From the NCBI RefSeq assembly GCF_005844425.1, contig NZ_SPHL01000004.1:1-64000 (forward strand): a stretch of 64,000 nt of DNA, read 5' to 3'. Of this stretch, positions 15,577 to 26,900 are shown one piece after another. A program made the translations under genes and the position numbers. The notes below the pieces were generated by a model. That model searched no databases, was not told where the DNA came from, and saw only the letters and a program-made list of their open reading frames with translations. The first letter of the stretch is position 1; each line of letters opens with the position of its first letter. This DNA comes from Anaerofustis stercorihominis. GTDB lineage: Bacteria; Bacillota; Clostridia; Eubacteriales; Anaerofustaceae.

Positions 15577-17630
15577 GCCGCTTAGTGATTGCAGAGAAGC
15601 CCTCTGTGGCGCAGAGCATCGCCTCTGTGCTGGGGGCTGCGAACCGAAAGGACGGCTACCTGGAAGGCGGCGGTTATCTGGTGAGCTGGTGTTTCGGCCA
15701 CCTGGCAGAGCTTTCGGATGCCTCCGCCTATAACCCGGACTATGCCAAGTGGCGCTATGAGGACCTGCCGATCCTGCCGGAGAAATGGCAGTATTCGGTG
15801 GCCGCCGACAAGAAAAAGCAGTTTAACCTGCTGAAAAAACTAATGGAGCGGTCCGATGTGACCGAGGTGGTGAACGCCTGCGATGCCGGGCGCGAGGGAG
15901 AGTCCATCTTCCGCACCGTCTACAACCTGACCGGCTGCAAGAAACCCATGCTCCGGCTGTGGATTTCCAGCATGGAGGATGCCGCCATTCGGGAGGGCTT
16001 TTCGGCCCTCAAACCGGGCGGCGACTATGACGGGCTGTATGCGTCCGCCCTGTGCCGGTCCAAAGCCGACTGGCTGGTGGGCATCAATGCCACCCGTCTT
16101 TTCAGCGTACTGTACCACCGCACTTTGAACATCGGGCGTGTGATGTCCCCGACGCTGGCCCTGATCGTCCAGCGGGAGGCCGAGATCAGCGCCTTCAAGC
16201 CGGTCCCGTTTTATACGCCGGTTCTGGACTGCGGCGGATTTTCTGCCGCCGGTGAGAAATGTGCCGAGAAAGCGGCGGCCCAGGCGGTGGCGGATGCCTG
16301 CAAAGGCCAGCCCGCCCTGGTCCAGACTGTGGAGCAGAAAGAAAAATCAGAAAAACCGCCTGCCCTCTATGACCTGACAACCCTCCAGCGGGATGCCAAC
16401 CGGCAGCTTGGCTACACGGCCCAGCAGACCCTGGACTATCTCCAGGCATTGTATGAAAAGAAGCTCTGCACCTATCCCCGCACCGACAGCCGATATTTGA
16501 CCGCCGATATGGAAGGGACGGTTCCGGCTCTGGCGGCTGCGGCGGCGAAGATCTGCGGGGTGGCTGTGCCGGACACCGTTCTGGCCGCCCAGGTATGCAA
16601 CAGCGCCAAAGTCACCGACCACCATGCCATCGTCCCCACCGAGGGAGCTGGCCGGGCGGATGTGGAGGCCCTGCCTGCCGGGGAACGGGAAATCCTGCGT
16701 CTGGTGGCGCGGGAGCTTCTGTGTGCCACCGGCTCCCCTTACCGCTACCAGGAAACGGCTGTCACCCTGTCCTGCGGCGGGAACCAATTTTTGGCCAAAG
16801 GAAAGGCCATCACCGATCCGGGCTGGAAAGCCTATCAGCGGGAAAAGGTAGACCCTGCAAAAGAAAGCGTCCTGCCGGACGGACTGACAGAAGGAATGAC
16901 GCTCCCCGTCACCGCTGTCACCATCAAAGAGGGCAAGACCACCGCCCCCAAGCACTACACCGAGGACACGCTGCTCTCCGCGATGGAAACGGCTGGCGCA
17001 AAGGATATGCCGGAGGATGCGGAGCGCAAGGGCATCGGCACACCGGCCACCCGCGCCGGTATTTTGGAAAAGCTGGTGTCCACCGGCTTTGTGGAGCGCA
17101 AGAAACAGAAAAAGACCACCAACCTCATCCCCACGCAGATTGGCGTTTCCCTGATTACTGTCCTGCCGGAGCAGCTTCAATCGCCGCTTCTGACTGCGGA
17201 ATGGGAACACCAGCTCAAAGAGGTGGAGCGCGGTGAAGTGAAGCCCAGCGAGTTCATGGACGGTATCTGCAATATGCTCCGGGACCTGGTGGGGACCTAC
17301 AAGGTGATTGACGGTTCCCAGGTGCTTTTCCCCTCTGACCGGGAGACGGTGGGCAAATGCCCCCGCTGCGGCGGGGCTGTCACCGAGCGCAAGCAGGGAT
17401 TTTTCTGCGAAAACGCTGGCTGCCGGTTTGCCCTTTGGAAAAACAGCAAGTTTTTCACAGCCAAGAAAAAGAACCTTACCAAGGCGGTGGCCGCCTCTCT
17501 CCTGAAGGATGGCCGTGTGAAGCTCACCGGCTGCTACTCGGAGAAAACCGGCAAGACCTATGATGCAACGGTGGTGATGGAGGACACCGGCGAAAAGACC
17601 AACTTCAAGCTGGTGTTCGGGAATGGATAA
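15573..17630 (+). CDS. topB: DNA topoisomerase III (type IA)
   Basis: A 685-residue type IA topoisomerase. The N-terminal TOPRIM domain opens with LVIAEKPSVAQSIASVLG and continues with VVNACDAGREGESIFR (acidic metal site). The catalytic tyrosine lies in LCTYPRTDSRYLT (about residue 301). The later GIGTPATRAGILEKL and a C-terminal zinc-ribbon-like CPRCGGAVTERKQGFFCENAGC are also typical. Conjugative elements of this family carry topB to resolve strands during transfer replication. The length is complete and all key residues are present. It overlaps the next gene by 8 bp. Confidence 0.93.
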   Translation: MSRLVIAEKPSVAQSIASVLGAANRKDGYLEGGGYLVSWCFGHLAELSDASAYNPDYAKWRYEDLPILPEKWQYSVAADKKKQFNLLKKLMERSDVTEVVNACDAGREGESIFRTVYNLTGCKKPMLRLWISSMEDAAIREGFSALKPGGDYDGLYASALCRSKADWLVGINATRLFSVLYHRTLNIGRVMSPTLALIVQREAEISAFKPVPFYTPVLDCGGFSAAGEKCAEKAAAQAVADACKGQPALVQTVEQKEKSEKPPALYDLTTLQRDANRQLGYTAQQTLDYLQALYEKKLCTYPRTDSRYLTADMEGTVPALAAAAAKICGVAVPDTVLAAQVCNSAKVTDHHAIVPTEGAGRADVEALPAGEREILRLVARELLCATGSPYRYQETAVTLSCGGNQFLAKGKAITDPGWKAYQREKVDPAKESVLPDGLTEGMTLPVTAVTIKEGKTTAPKHYTEDTLLSAMETAGAKDMPEDAERKGIGTPATRAGILEKLVSTGFVERKKQKKTTNLIPTQIGVSLITVLPEQLQSPLLTAEWEHQLKEVERGEVKPSEFMDGICNMLRDLVGTYKVIDGSQVLFPSDRETVGKCPRCGGAVTERKQGFFCENAGCRFALWKNSKFFTAKKKNLTKAVAASLLKDGRVKLTGCYSEKTGKTYDATVVMEDTGEKTNFKLVFGNG

Positions 17631-17982
17631 GCCTCGCATGACGGAGGGCCAGCTCCGGCGCGCCCGGAAACTGATCCGCCGCCTGTGCGCCAACTATGAT
17701 GAAGGAAACTGCCTGGCCCTGGATGAAGGCGAGGGATGCGTCTGTGTGCAGAGCATTTCCTACTCCCTTCTCTGCCGGTATTTTAAGGAGGCGGTTCTGC
17801 CTGCGGATGCGGAGCTGTGCGCGGCCATCGGCCAGGGAGCCGATGATCTGAAACGCTGCCGGGCCTGCGGCAAGCCCTTCCAGGCCAGAAGCAATCGGGC
17901 TTTGTACTGTCCCCGCTGCGCCGCTTTTGAACAGCGGAAGAAAACCCGTGAACGGGTGCGCCGCCACCGGGGGCAGATGTAA
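17623..17982 (+). CDS. Cysteine-rich VLP domain protein
   Basis: A 119-residue basic protein starting MDKPRMTEGQLRRARKLIRRLCANYDEGNC. Paired cysteines (C-ANYDEGN-C, GCVCVQ) and a C-terminal zinc-finger-like CRACGKPFQARSNRALYCPRC are the signature of the cysteine-rich VLP family found in ICEs and plasmids. The RERVRRHR tail is basic. It is probably a small nucleic-acid-binding accessory factor; the exact role is unknown. Confidence 0.82.
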   Translation: MDKPRMTEGQLRRARKLIRRLCANYDEGNCLALDEGEGCVCVQSISYSLLCRYFKEAVLPADAELCAAIGQGADDLKRCRACGKPFQARSNRALYCPRCAAFEQRKKTRERVRRHRGQM

Positions 17983-18096
17983 CGCTTTCGGGGCCGGAAA
18001 GCCCAGGTATTTCAAGGCATTTCCGGCCCCGTTTGTGCGTTGCCGTATGTTTTCCCCTGAACCCCTCAAAACCGTGTTTGAAACCGTTACATTTCC

Positions 18097-18143
18097 GCCC
18101 CCGCAAGGGATGAGTTTTCTTCCCCTGCGGGGGCCTATTTTTT
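18097..18143 (+). terminator. Strong intrinsic terminator before the ArdC-like gene
   Basis: Perfect 9-bp arms GCCCCCGCA (18097-18105) and TGCGGGGGC (18126-18134) followed by TATTTTTT. It separates the mating-channel genes from the DNA-processing block, either as a terminator or as an attenuator, because no obvious promoter follows before 18165. Confidence 0.75.
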
Positions 18144-18164
18144 CAGGAAAGGAGCTGAACTCTC

Positions 18165-20657
18165 ATGGCCGATAAGCCCACCAACAAGGAACGCCTGAAA
18201 GAACTGGGTGAGAAGATCGAGGCAGGCATCCGGGAAGTGTTTGACAGCGGCAAGTATGCCGAGTATCTGAAAGTCATGTCCCGCTTTCCCACCTACTCCG
18301 TCAACAACCAGATGCTGATCCGCTTACAGCGCCCTAACGCGACCAAAGTGGCCGGTTATAACAAGTGGCAGCAATTTGAGCGCCATGTAAAGCGGGGCGA
18401 ACATGGCATTACGATTATCGCCCCCACACCCTACAAGAAGAAAATCGAGGAACAGAAGCTCGACCCGGACACCAAGGCCCCGGTGCTGGATGCCAACGGC
18501 AAGGTAGTGATGGAGGAAAAGGAAATTGAAATCCCCACGTTCCGGCCCATCAAAGTGTTTGACTACGCACAGACCGAGGGAAAGCCGCTGCCCCAGCTTG
18601 CCGCCGACCTGTTCGGGAATGTCCAGCATTACGAGGCTTTCATGGAGGCCCTGCGGCGCACTTCGCCAGTTCCCCTGACCATCGAGCCGATGCAGGACAA
18701 CATGGACGGCTTTTTCAGTCCCACCGCCCAGCGCATCGCCATCCGACAAGGGATGAGCGAGGTCCAGACCGTATGCGCCTGCATCCATGAGATGACCCAT
18801 GCCACCCTGCACAACTATGAAAAGCAGCGGATGGAGGCCGCTGCCGGGGACCCGTCCAAGGAGCCGCCAAAGCCCAAGCCCCACCAGATTGAGGAAATCG
18901 AGGCGGAAAGCACTTCTTATATGGTCTGCCAGTATTTCGGCATCGAAACCGGGGAGAACAGCTTCGGCTATGTGGCCTCCTACTGCAAAGACCGGGAGCT
19001 GTCGGAGCTTCGGGCCTGCCTGAATACCATCAATAAAACCGCTGGCAGCATGATCGCCGGTATCGAAAAGCACTTTGCCGAGGTCTGCAAGGAACAGGGC
19101 ATTGACCTGTCCGAGCAGAAAAATGAGCCGGAGCAGACGGTCCCGGCTGCGGAAGAACCGGCAGCGGAGGAACCCGCTGCGCCGGAGCTGGACCCCATCG
19201 ACCAGCTTGCCTCCGACATCGACCAGTTTGCCTTTGATTTCGACCCTTATGAATACCGGGACCAAGTGGAGGACCGGGAGGCTGCGGTGAAGGACCTGGC
19301 GGCTTCTCTCCGGCATGGCGGGGCGCGAGGTGTTCAGGACTGGCTCCAAAGCGTCCTGGATGAAAACGAACCCGGTGAAGATACCGCAAAGGCTGCGGAG
19401 CTGATGCAGCGGCTGGACCAGCTTGCGCCTGTGCAGGAAAAGCTGCTGCTTCTGGATGAGGCGGTGTATCTGCATCTGCAAACCACCGAGGATGGCTATG
19501 ACTACACTCTCTATGATAAAGACACCCTCCGCCAGATGGATGGCGGTCAGTTGGACGCGCCGGAGCTGCCCATCTCCACCGCCGCCCTGGAAATCTGTGA
19601 GATGCACGACCTGGGAGGCCAGTCCATCAAGTATGCGCCCCTTGCCATGATTGAAACTTTGCAGGAGGCGGCCTACCGGCAGATGCAGGAGGCAGCGACC
19701 CAGGCTGCCGTCCCGGAAAGTACCATGCTGCCGGATGCCCCGGAGCAGACGCTGGATGAGTACCCCATGCCGGACCCGATGCTCACGCTGGATGATCTGG
19801 AAAAGTGCGGCTACCGGGACGGGGATATGCTCCCCCTCTCCAAAGAGCGGGCGATGGAGCTTTATGAGCGGGATCTGACCGTGTATGCGGTGGTGGATGG
19901 CGGTAGCGCGGAGATGCTGTTTGACCGGGAAGAATTTGACACCCAGGCCGCCGGGACCATGTATGCCGTTTCCCGCGAGGAATGGGAGGAAAGCCCGGAG
20001 TTCGATGCGCGGGTGCAGAACCGCCTGAACCACCAGGAAGAACGGGAACGGGCATTTCTTTCCCATGAGGGGGACTGCTTCGCCATTTACCAGGTGGCCG
20101 AGAATGACCCGCAGAGGCTTCGTTTTATGAATATGGACTGGCTGAACGCCCATGACCTTTCTGTGGAGCGGGGCAACTATGATCTGGTCTATACCGCCCC
20201 GCTCCCGGAAACCGGCAGCATGGACGGGCGGCTTCACAAGCTGTTTGAACAGTTCAATTTCCACCGCCCGGCAGACTTCCACAGCCCATCCATGAGCGTC
20301 AGCGACATCGTTGCGATAAAAAGGGATGGCGTGGTATCCTGCCATTACTGCGACAGCGTTGGCTTTCAGGAAATCCCCGGCTTTCTTCCGTCCAATCCGC
20401 TGAAAAATGCGGAAATGACCGTTGAAGATGATTACGGCATGATTGACGGCATCATCAACAACGGCCCCAAAGCAACGGTGGCGGAGCTGGAGGCGCAGGC
20501 AAGAAGCGGACAGCCCATTTCCCTGATGGACCTGGCAGATGCCGTCCACCGGGAGGAACGGGACAAGAAAAAATCTGTGATGGAACAGCTCCGGCAGAGT
20601 CCGAAACAGGAGCGGAAAAAGACAGCGCCCAAAAAGAGCGCGGAAAGGGAGCTTTGA
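18165..20657 (+). CDS. ArdC-like ssDNA-binding/metallopeptidase protein with YodL and DUF4316 domains
   Basis: An 830-residue multidomain protein starting behind AAAGGAGC. Residues 1-150 form an ArdC/LtrC-type N-terminal domain (FPTYSVNNQMLIRLQ, RPNATKVAGYNKWQQF). A zincin-type HEMTHATLHNYE (about 208) follows, with ESTSYMVCQYFGI further on. The middle region is acidic. Near the C-terminus are a YodL domain (about 640-690, CFAIYQVAENDPQRLRFMN) and a DUF4316-like part ending in a basic tail. ArdC relatives coat incoming single strands and counter restriction, so a protective role during establishment is likely but inferred. Confidence 0.82.
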   Translation: MADKPTNKERLKELGEKIEAGIREVFDSGKYAEYLKVMSRFPTYSVNNQMLIRLQRPNATKVAGYNKWQQFERHVKRGEHGITIIAPTPYKKKIEEQKLDPDTKAPVLDANGKVVMEEKEIEIPTFRPIKVFDYAQTEGKPLPQLAADLFGNVQHYEAFMEALRRTSPVPLTIEPMQDNMDGFFSPTAQRIAIRQGMSEVQTVCACIHEMTHATLHNYEKQRMEAAAGDPSKEPPKPKPHQIEEIEAESTSYMVCQYFGIETGENSFGYVASYCKDRELSELRACLNTINKTAGSMIAGIEKHFAEVCKEQGIDLSEQKNEPEQTVPAAEEPAAEEPAAPELDPIDQLASDIDQFAFDFDPYEYRDQVEDREAAVKDLAASLRHGGARGVQDWLQSVLDENEPGEDTAKAAELMQRLDQLAPVQEKLLLLDEAVYLHLQTTEDGYDYTLYDKDTLRQMDGGQLDAPELPISTAALEICEMHDLGGQSIKYAPLAMIETLQEAAYRQMQEAATQAAVPESTMLPDAPEQTLDEYPMPDPMLTLDDLEKCGYRDGDMLPLSKERAMELYERDLTVYAVVDGGSAEMLFDREEFDTQAAGTMYAVSREEWEESPEFDARVQNRLNHQEERERAFLSHEGDCFAIYQVAENDPQRLRFMNMDWLNAHDLSVERGNYDLVYTAPLPETGSMDGRLHKLFEQFNFHRPADFHSPSMSVSDIVAIKRDGVVSCHYCDSVGFQEIPGFLPSNPLKNAEMTVEDDYGMIDGIINNGPKATVAELEAQARSGQPISLMDLADAVHREERDKKKSVMEQLRQSPKQERKKTAPKKSAEREL

Positions 20658-20658
20658 T

Positions 20659-20901
20659 ATGAACAACTTTACCTTTGAAGAAATCAACCTGATGTGCATT
20701 TACAATTCCGGGGACGGGACCCGCCAGGAGCTGATCGAGGCCCTCACCGAGATGCGCGGCTACCTGGGCGCAGATGAAACGGAGCTTTTGGAGCTTACCG
20801 ACTCTGCTCTTTCAAAGCTGTCCGCCATGACCGATGAAGCATTTGCCGAGCTGGAACTGTACCCGGATTTTGACAGCGAGGACAATGCCTATGATGAGTA
20901 A
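20659..20901 (+). CDS. Transposon-transfer assisting protein (TTRAP family)
   Basis: An 80-residue acidic protein, MNNFTFEEINLMCIYNSGDGTR..., matching the small TTRAP family of Tn1549-like elements. The pattern is a helix, then an acidic tail (DFDSEDNAYDE). It begins one base after the previous stop codon and its last codons overlap the start of the giant helicase gene, so it is translationally coupled to both. The molecular role is not established. Confidence 0.8.
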   Translation: MNNFTFEEINLMCIYNSGDGTRQELIEALTEMRGYLGADETELLELTDSALSKLSAMTDEAFAELELYPDFDSEDNAYDE

Positions 20902-23900
20902 CCTGGAATTTTATTCTGCGATGGCCAGCTACACCGCCACCCATCTGACGGATAGCTGGCAGAGGTGGACCGCATTTCTCACCACCGCCTCCCGGCTGTA
21001 TAAGTACCCCTTCCACGAGCAGCTTATGATCTTCGCCCAGCGCCCGGATGCAACAGCCTGTGCGGAATATGACCTCTGGAACGACACCATGCGCCGGTAT
21101 GTGCGGCGCGGCTCCAAGGGCATCGCCCTTGTGGACAATTCCCGCGAAAAGCCCCGGCTTCGGTATGTGTTCGACATTTCCGACACCGGCCTGCGGAAAA
21201 ATTCCCGCCACCCCTTCCTGTGGGAGCTTCGCCCGGAGCATGAGGCGGCGGTGGCTCAGGCGCTTGCCGAGCGGTTTGGTGCGCCGCCCGAAAACAACCT
21301 GGCGGAACAGCTTGAAAGCATCGCGGCCCAGCTTGTCAGCGAGTATTGGGTGGAACACAAGCGGGACATCCTCGACATCGTTGACGGGAGCTTTCTGGAA
21401 GGCTATGATGAATTTAACATCGGAGTGCAGTTCAGAAATGCCGCAACGGTCAGCATTACCTACTCGCTGCTGTCCCGGTGTGGACTGGAGCCGGAAGGCT
21501 ACTTCGACCATGAGGACTTTTTAAGTATCTTCGATTTCAACACCCCGGAGGCGGTAGCTGCCCTGGGAACGGCGGTCAGCCAGAGCAACCAACAGGTGCT
21601 GCGGCAGATCGGCATTACTATCCAAAACTATGAACGAGCCAAATTCGCGGAAAGGAGCGTCACACATGGAGAACAACCTGACTTACACCAAGAACGGAGA
21701 TTATCTGATCCCCGACCTGAAGCTGGAGGAAACGAAGCCCCTGGGCCGGTACGGGAGGATGCGCCGGGATTATCTGAAGGAGCATCGGCCGGTCCTGTTC
21801 AACGCCATGATGGTGAGCGGGAAATTGTACCCGCACTTGAACGAGATCGAGCAGACCATGAACCGGCGGCTGGAGCAGATGATGCCGGAGCTGATGCAGG
21901 CGGCGGGCGTGACGGAGGAACTGAAAGCCCGCGATCCGATGACCTGGGTGGGGCTGATGAACAACTGCAAAGCCCAGGCGGAGGAAATCCTTCTGACGGA
22001 ACTTATATACAGCTAACCCTGTTTCCCTCGGAACAGGAACAAATACGGCGGATTGATGAAGGGCCAGGCGTTTTCGCGTCTGGCCCTTCTGCTGTCCCGG
22101 AGCCGGAACCGGCCCCGCCAACACCAGCGGTCCCTCGCCGGGCGCTTACCCAGGCTGACATTGATGCCGCCATCCAGGAATGGAACGGCAATATCGAGAG
22201 CAAGCACGCGGTTGTCCGCTACATGAAGGACCATGCCCGTGAAAAGGACACCGCTACTTGGCTGCGGCAGGAATACGGCGATGCGCTGCCTGCCTTTCCT
22301 GTCACGGCGGATGGCGCGGCGGGCGATGTGCCGTGGCCCAAAGTGCAGCGCCGGATCGCCCAGCTCATTAAGGAGGACCGCTTCTATACTCAAGAAGAAC
22401 AGGACCGCTTTGACAACATCGACCCTATCGCCATCCGGGAGGCCCTGGCCGAGCGCGGGATTGTGAACGGTCAGGTGGCAGACCCGGAAAAGCTGGACAA
22501 CGACCTGTTCATCCAGCAGGTGATGCAGGATGTGGAGGCTGTCGCAGCCGAGGAACACGCCGAGCCGGAGCCAGAGCCGCCTGCGCCGGACTTATCCGGC
22601 CAGCCTGTCACCCGCGAGGGAGACACCATCACCATTGGGAATGGGGAGCCGACCCATGAGATCGACATTACCGTTTCCGATGAGGAATACGAGGCCATCC
22701 AGCAGGCCATCCCGGAGAAAAAGGTCTATGACCCCTCCGCACCGGTCTACCATGTAGGCGATATGGTCTATCTGGACAATCAGGAATACCAGATCACAGA
22801 GCTGCGGGAGGATACGGTACAGCTTCTTCCCGCTGGCATGGCTTACCCGATCTTCCGGGCCGAGAGCCGGGAACGGTTTGAGCAGCTTCTGAAAAACGAC
22901 CTGCGAAACGGCCCCATTACCGAGTTCCTTTCTGCTGACCCGGAGAAAACGGACCAGGACCTGCGGGAAGTGCTGACTTCCGGGCTGTTTACCTGGCAGG
23001 ACAAGGAGTACATTTCCCGCTGGCTGCGGGATGGCGAGGGCAATACCAAAATCGCCCAGCGCCTTTCTGAGCTGTATTCCGGGCGCGTGGAGACGATGGA
23101 CTTTGTGACCGGGGATATAGCAGACTACCGCACCTTCACCACCAGCGTTGAGGTGGAGATCCTGGACCATGAGGAACGAAAACTTGCGACCCTGGCATAC
23201 CGATGGGATGAACTGGCTCCGCTTCTTCGGGGAATGTATGTAAAGGAGCTGGACGGCTTCTTTCAGGACCCGGAAGGCTTCGCAGACCGGCACACATCCC
23301 CATTGGAAGGAACTCCATCTTACCAGGTGGGCGATCAGGTAACGCTCCCTGCGCCTGACCACCCCATCACCGGCACGATTGATGCCATTGAAGATACAAC
23401 GGTCCGCATTTATACCGGGCCTTATGCCTGGAGCTATGATGTCATCAGCCGGGAACAGTTTGAAACCTGGCTACGCCAGGATGAGCGAAACGCCGGACTG
23501 TTCACGCAGGAGGAAAAAGAACCCCCTGCGCCGGAAATCACCTCCGAGCCGGTAACGGTCTATCCGGGGGACAAAAACGGACTTCCCTATGATGTGGTGG
23601 TGGAACGGCTGCACATAGACGAGCCGGAACCCACGCCGCCGGAACCGGCCTTTTCTGCGGAGCAGGCTGACCATCAGGAAAACACGGACCAGCCCCGCCG
23701 AACCGGGCAGAACTTCCACATCACAGACGACCACCTGGGGGAAGGCGGACCGAGGCTCAAATATCAGGCCAATATCACGGCCATCCGGCTGTTGAAGGAG
23801 CTTGAGACTGCGGGCCAGCAGGCCAGCCCGGAACAGCAGGAAGTGCTGTCCCGCTATGTGGGCTGGGGCGGCGTGCCGGAGGCTTTCGACCCGGCCAAAA

Positions 23901-26900
23901 CCGCCTGGGCCAAGGAGTATGCCGAGCTGAAGGAGCTTTTGACCCCGGAGGAATACGAGGCGGCCAGGGCCTCCACCCTGAACGCCCACTACACCAGCCC
24001 TATGGTGATCCGCGCCATTTATGAGGCCGTGGAGCAGATGGGCTTTCACAGCGGCAACATTCTGGAACCGTCCTGCGGCGTGGGCAACTTCTTCGGGATG
24101 CTCCCGGAGAGCATGAGCGAAAGCAAGCTGTACGGCGTGGAGCTGGACAGCATCACCGGGCGTATCGCCCGCCAGCTCTATCCCAATGCCCGCATCGAGG
24201 TCAACGGCTTTGAGAAAACGCAGTACCCTGATGGCGTTTTTGACCTTGCCATCGGAAATGTACCGTTTGGCAACTACCGGGTGAGTGACCGGCCCTATGA
24301 CCGGCACAATCTGCTGATCCACGATTACTTCTTTGCCAAGACCATCGACAAGGTGCGGGCTGGCGGCATCATTGCTTTCATCACTTCCAACGGCATCAGC
24401 GGCGGCACAATGGATAAAAAGGACGCGCACGCCAGAGAGTATATGGCCCGGCGCTGCGACCTGCTGGGCGCGGTCCGCCTGCCGAACACCACCTTCCGGG
24501 CCAATGCCGGGACAGATATTGCGATGGACATCGTTTTCCTGCAAAAGCGGGAGGTTCCCCGGATGCAGGGAGAGCCGCTGCCGGAATGGGTGGAGACAGA
24601 CCTGTTACGCACAAACACTTATACAGATAAGGACGGGCGGGAACGGCACGACCATGTGACCATGAACCGCTACTTCCGTACCCACCCGGAAATGGTGCTG
24701 GGCGACCTGGATATTGTGACCGGGCCGTTTGGCCCCCAGCTCGTCTGCAATCCGAGGGAAGGCGCAGACCTGGAACAGCAGCTCCGTGAAGCGATGCAGC
24801 ATATCCAGGGCCGCTATACCGAAGCCGCGCTGCCGGAGCTGGGCGAAGGCGAGGACATCGACACCTCCCTCCCGGCAGACCCGGATGTGAAAAACTATTC
24901 TTACACGGTGGTCGATGGCGCGGTGTACTACCGGGAAAACAGCCGCATGGTGCGCCCTGACTTAAACGCTACCGCCGAGGCCCGCATCAAGGGGCTGGTG
25001 GAGCTGCGGGACTGTGTGCAGCGGCTCATCGACCTGGAAATGAACGCCGCCATGCCGGATGCCGCTATCCGGGAACAGATGGCGGAGCTGAACCGGCTCT
25101 ATGATACCTTTTCTGCCAAGTACGGCCTTATCAATGACCGGGCGAACCGGCTGGCCTTTTCCGATGACAGCAGCTATTACCTGCTCTGTGCGCTGGAAGT
25201 GTTGGACGAGGATGGCAGGCTGGAACGAAAGGCGGATATGTTCACCAAGCGGACCATTAAGCCCCATGAGGCGGTGGCCTCCGTGGACACCGCCGCCGAA
25301 GCCCTGGCAGTCTCCATTTCGGAGAAAGCCTGTGTGGATATGGGCTATATGGCTTCGCTCACCGGCAGGACCGGGAACGAGCTGGCCGAGGAACTGCGGG
25401 GCGTGATCTTCCAGGTGCCGGGGATTACGGAGCCGGATGGAACACCCCATTATGTGACCGCCGATGAATACCTGTCCGGTAATGTCCGGCAGAAGCTGCG
25501 CCAGGCACAGCGGGCGGCGGAGCGCGATCCGGCGTTTTCCATCAATGTGGAGGCGCTCACTGCCGCCCAGCCCAAGGACCTGGATGCCTCTGAGATTGAG
25601 GTGCGGCTGGGTGCGACCTGGATTGATAAGGAATACATCCAGCAGTTTATGTACGAGACTTTCAAGACCCCGCCCTATCTGCGGGATGTGATCGAGGTGA
25701 AGTATGTCCCTTACACCGCCGAATGGCAGGTGACGGGGAAAAACTCTGTGGGCTACAACAATGTGGCCGCCTACACCACTTACGGGACCAACCGGGCCAA
25801 CGCCTATAAAATCCTGGAGGACAGCCTGAACCTGCGGGATGTCCGTATCTATGACACGGTGGAGGATGCGGACGGAAAAGAGCGCCGGGTGTTAAACGCC
25901 AAGGAAACCACTCTGGCCGCGCAGAAGCAGCAGGCCATCCGGGAGGCATTTAAGGACTGGATTTGGAAGGACCCGGAGCGGCGGCAGGCATTGGTCCGCC
26001 AATACAATGAAGAAATGAACAGCACCCGCCCCCGCGAGTATGACGGCAGCCATATCGTCTTTGGCGGCATGAACCCGTCCATCACCCTGCGGGAGCATCA
26101 GAAAAACGCCATCGCCCATGTGCTGTACGGCGGCAATACGCTGCTGGCCCATGAGGTGGGCGCGGGCAAGACCTTTGAGATGGTGGCCGCCGCGATGGAG
26201 GCCAAGCGCCTGGGGCTGTGCCAGAAATCCCTTTTCGTGGTCCCGAACCACCTGACCGAACAGTGGGCTTCGGAGTTCCTGCGGCTGTACCCTTCGGCCA
26301 ATATCCTGGTGACAACCAAAAAGGACTTCGAGAAGCACAACCGCAAGAAGTTCTGCGCCCGCATCGCCACCGGCGACTATGATGCCATCATTATCGGACA
26401 CTCGCAATTTGAGAAAATCCCCATCAGCAAGGAACGCCAGGAGCGGCTTTTACAGGAACAGATATGGGAAATCACCGAGGGCATCTCCGAGGTGGAGTCC
26501 AGCGGCGGGGAACGCTTCACGGTGAAACAGTTGGAACGGACCAAGAAATCCCTGGAGGCCCGGCTGGAAAAGCTGCAAGCGGAAGGCCGCAAGGATGATG
26601 TGGTAACTTTTGAACAGCTCGGCGTGGACCGGCTCTTTGTGGACGAGGCGCACAACTACAAAAACCTGTTCCTCTATACCAAGATGCGGAATGTGGCGGG
26701 CCTCTCTACTACGGACGCGCAGAAATCCAGCGATATGTTTGCCAAGTGCCGCTATATGGATGAGATCACGGGCAGCCGGGGCGTTATCTTTGCCACCGGC
26801 ACGCCGGTTTCCAACAGTATGACGGAGCTTTACACCATGCAGCGGTATCTCCAATATGACCGGCTTCAGGAGCTGGGCATGGCGCACTTTGACTGCTGGG

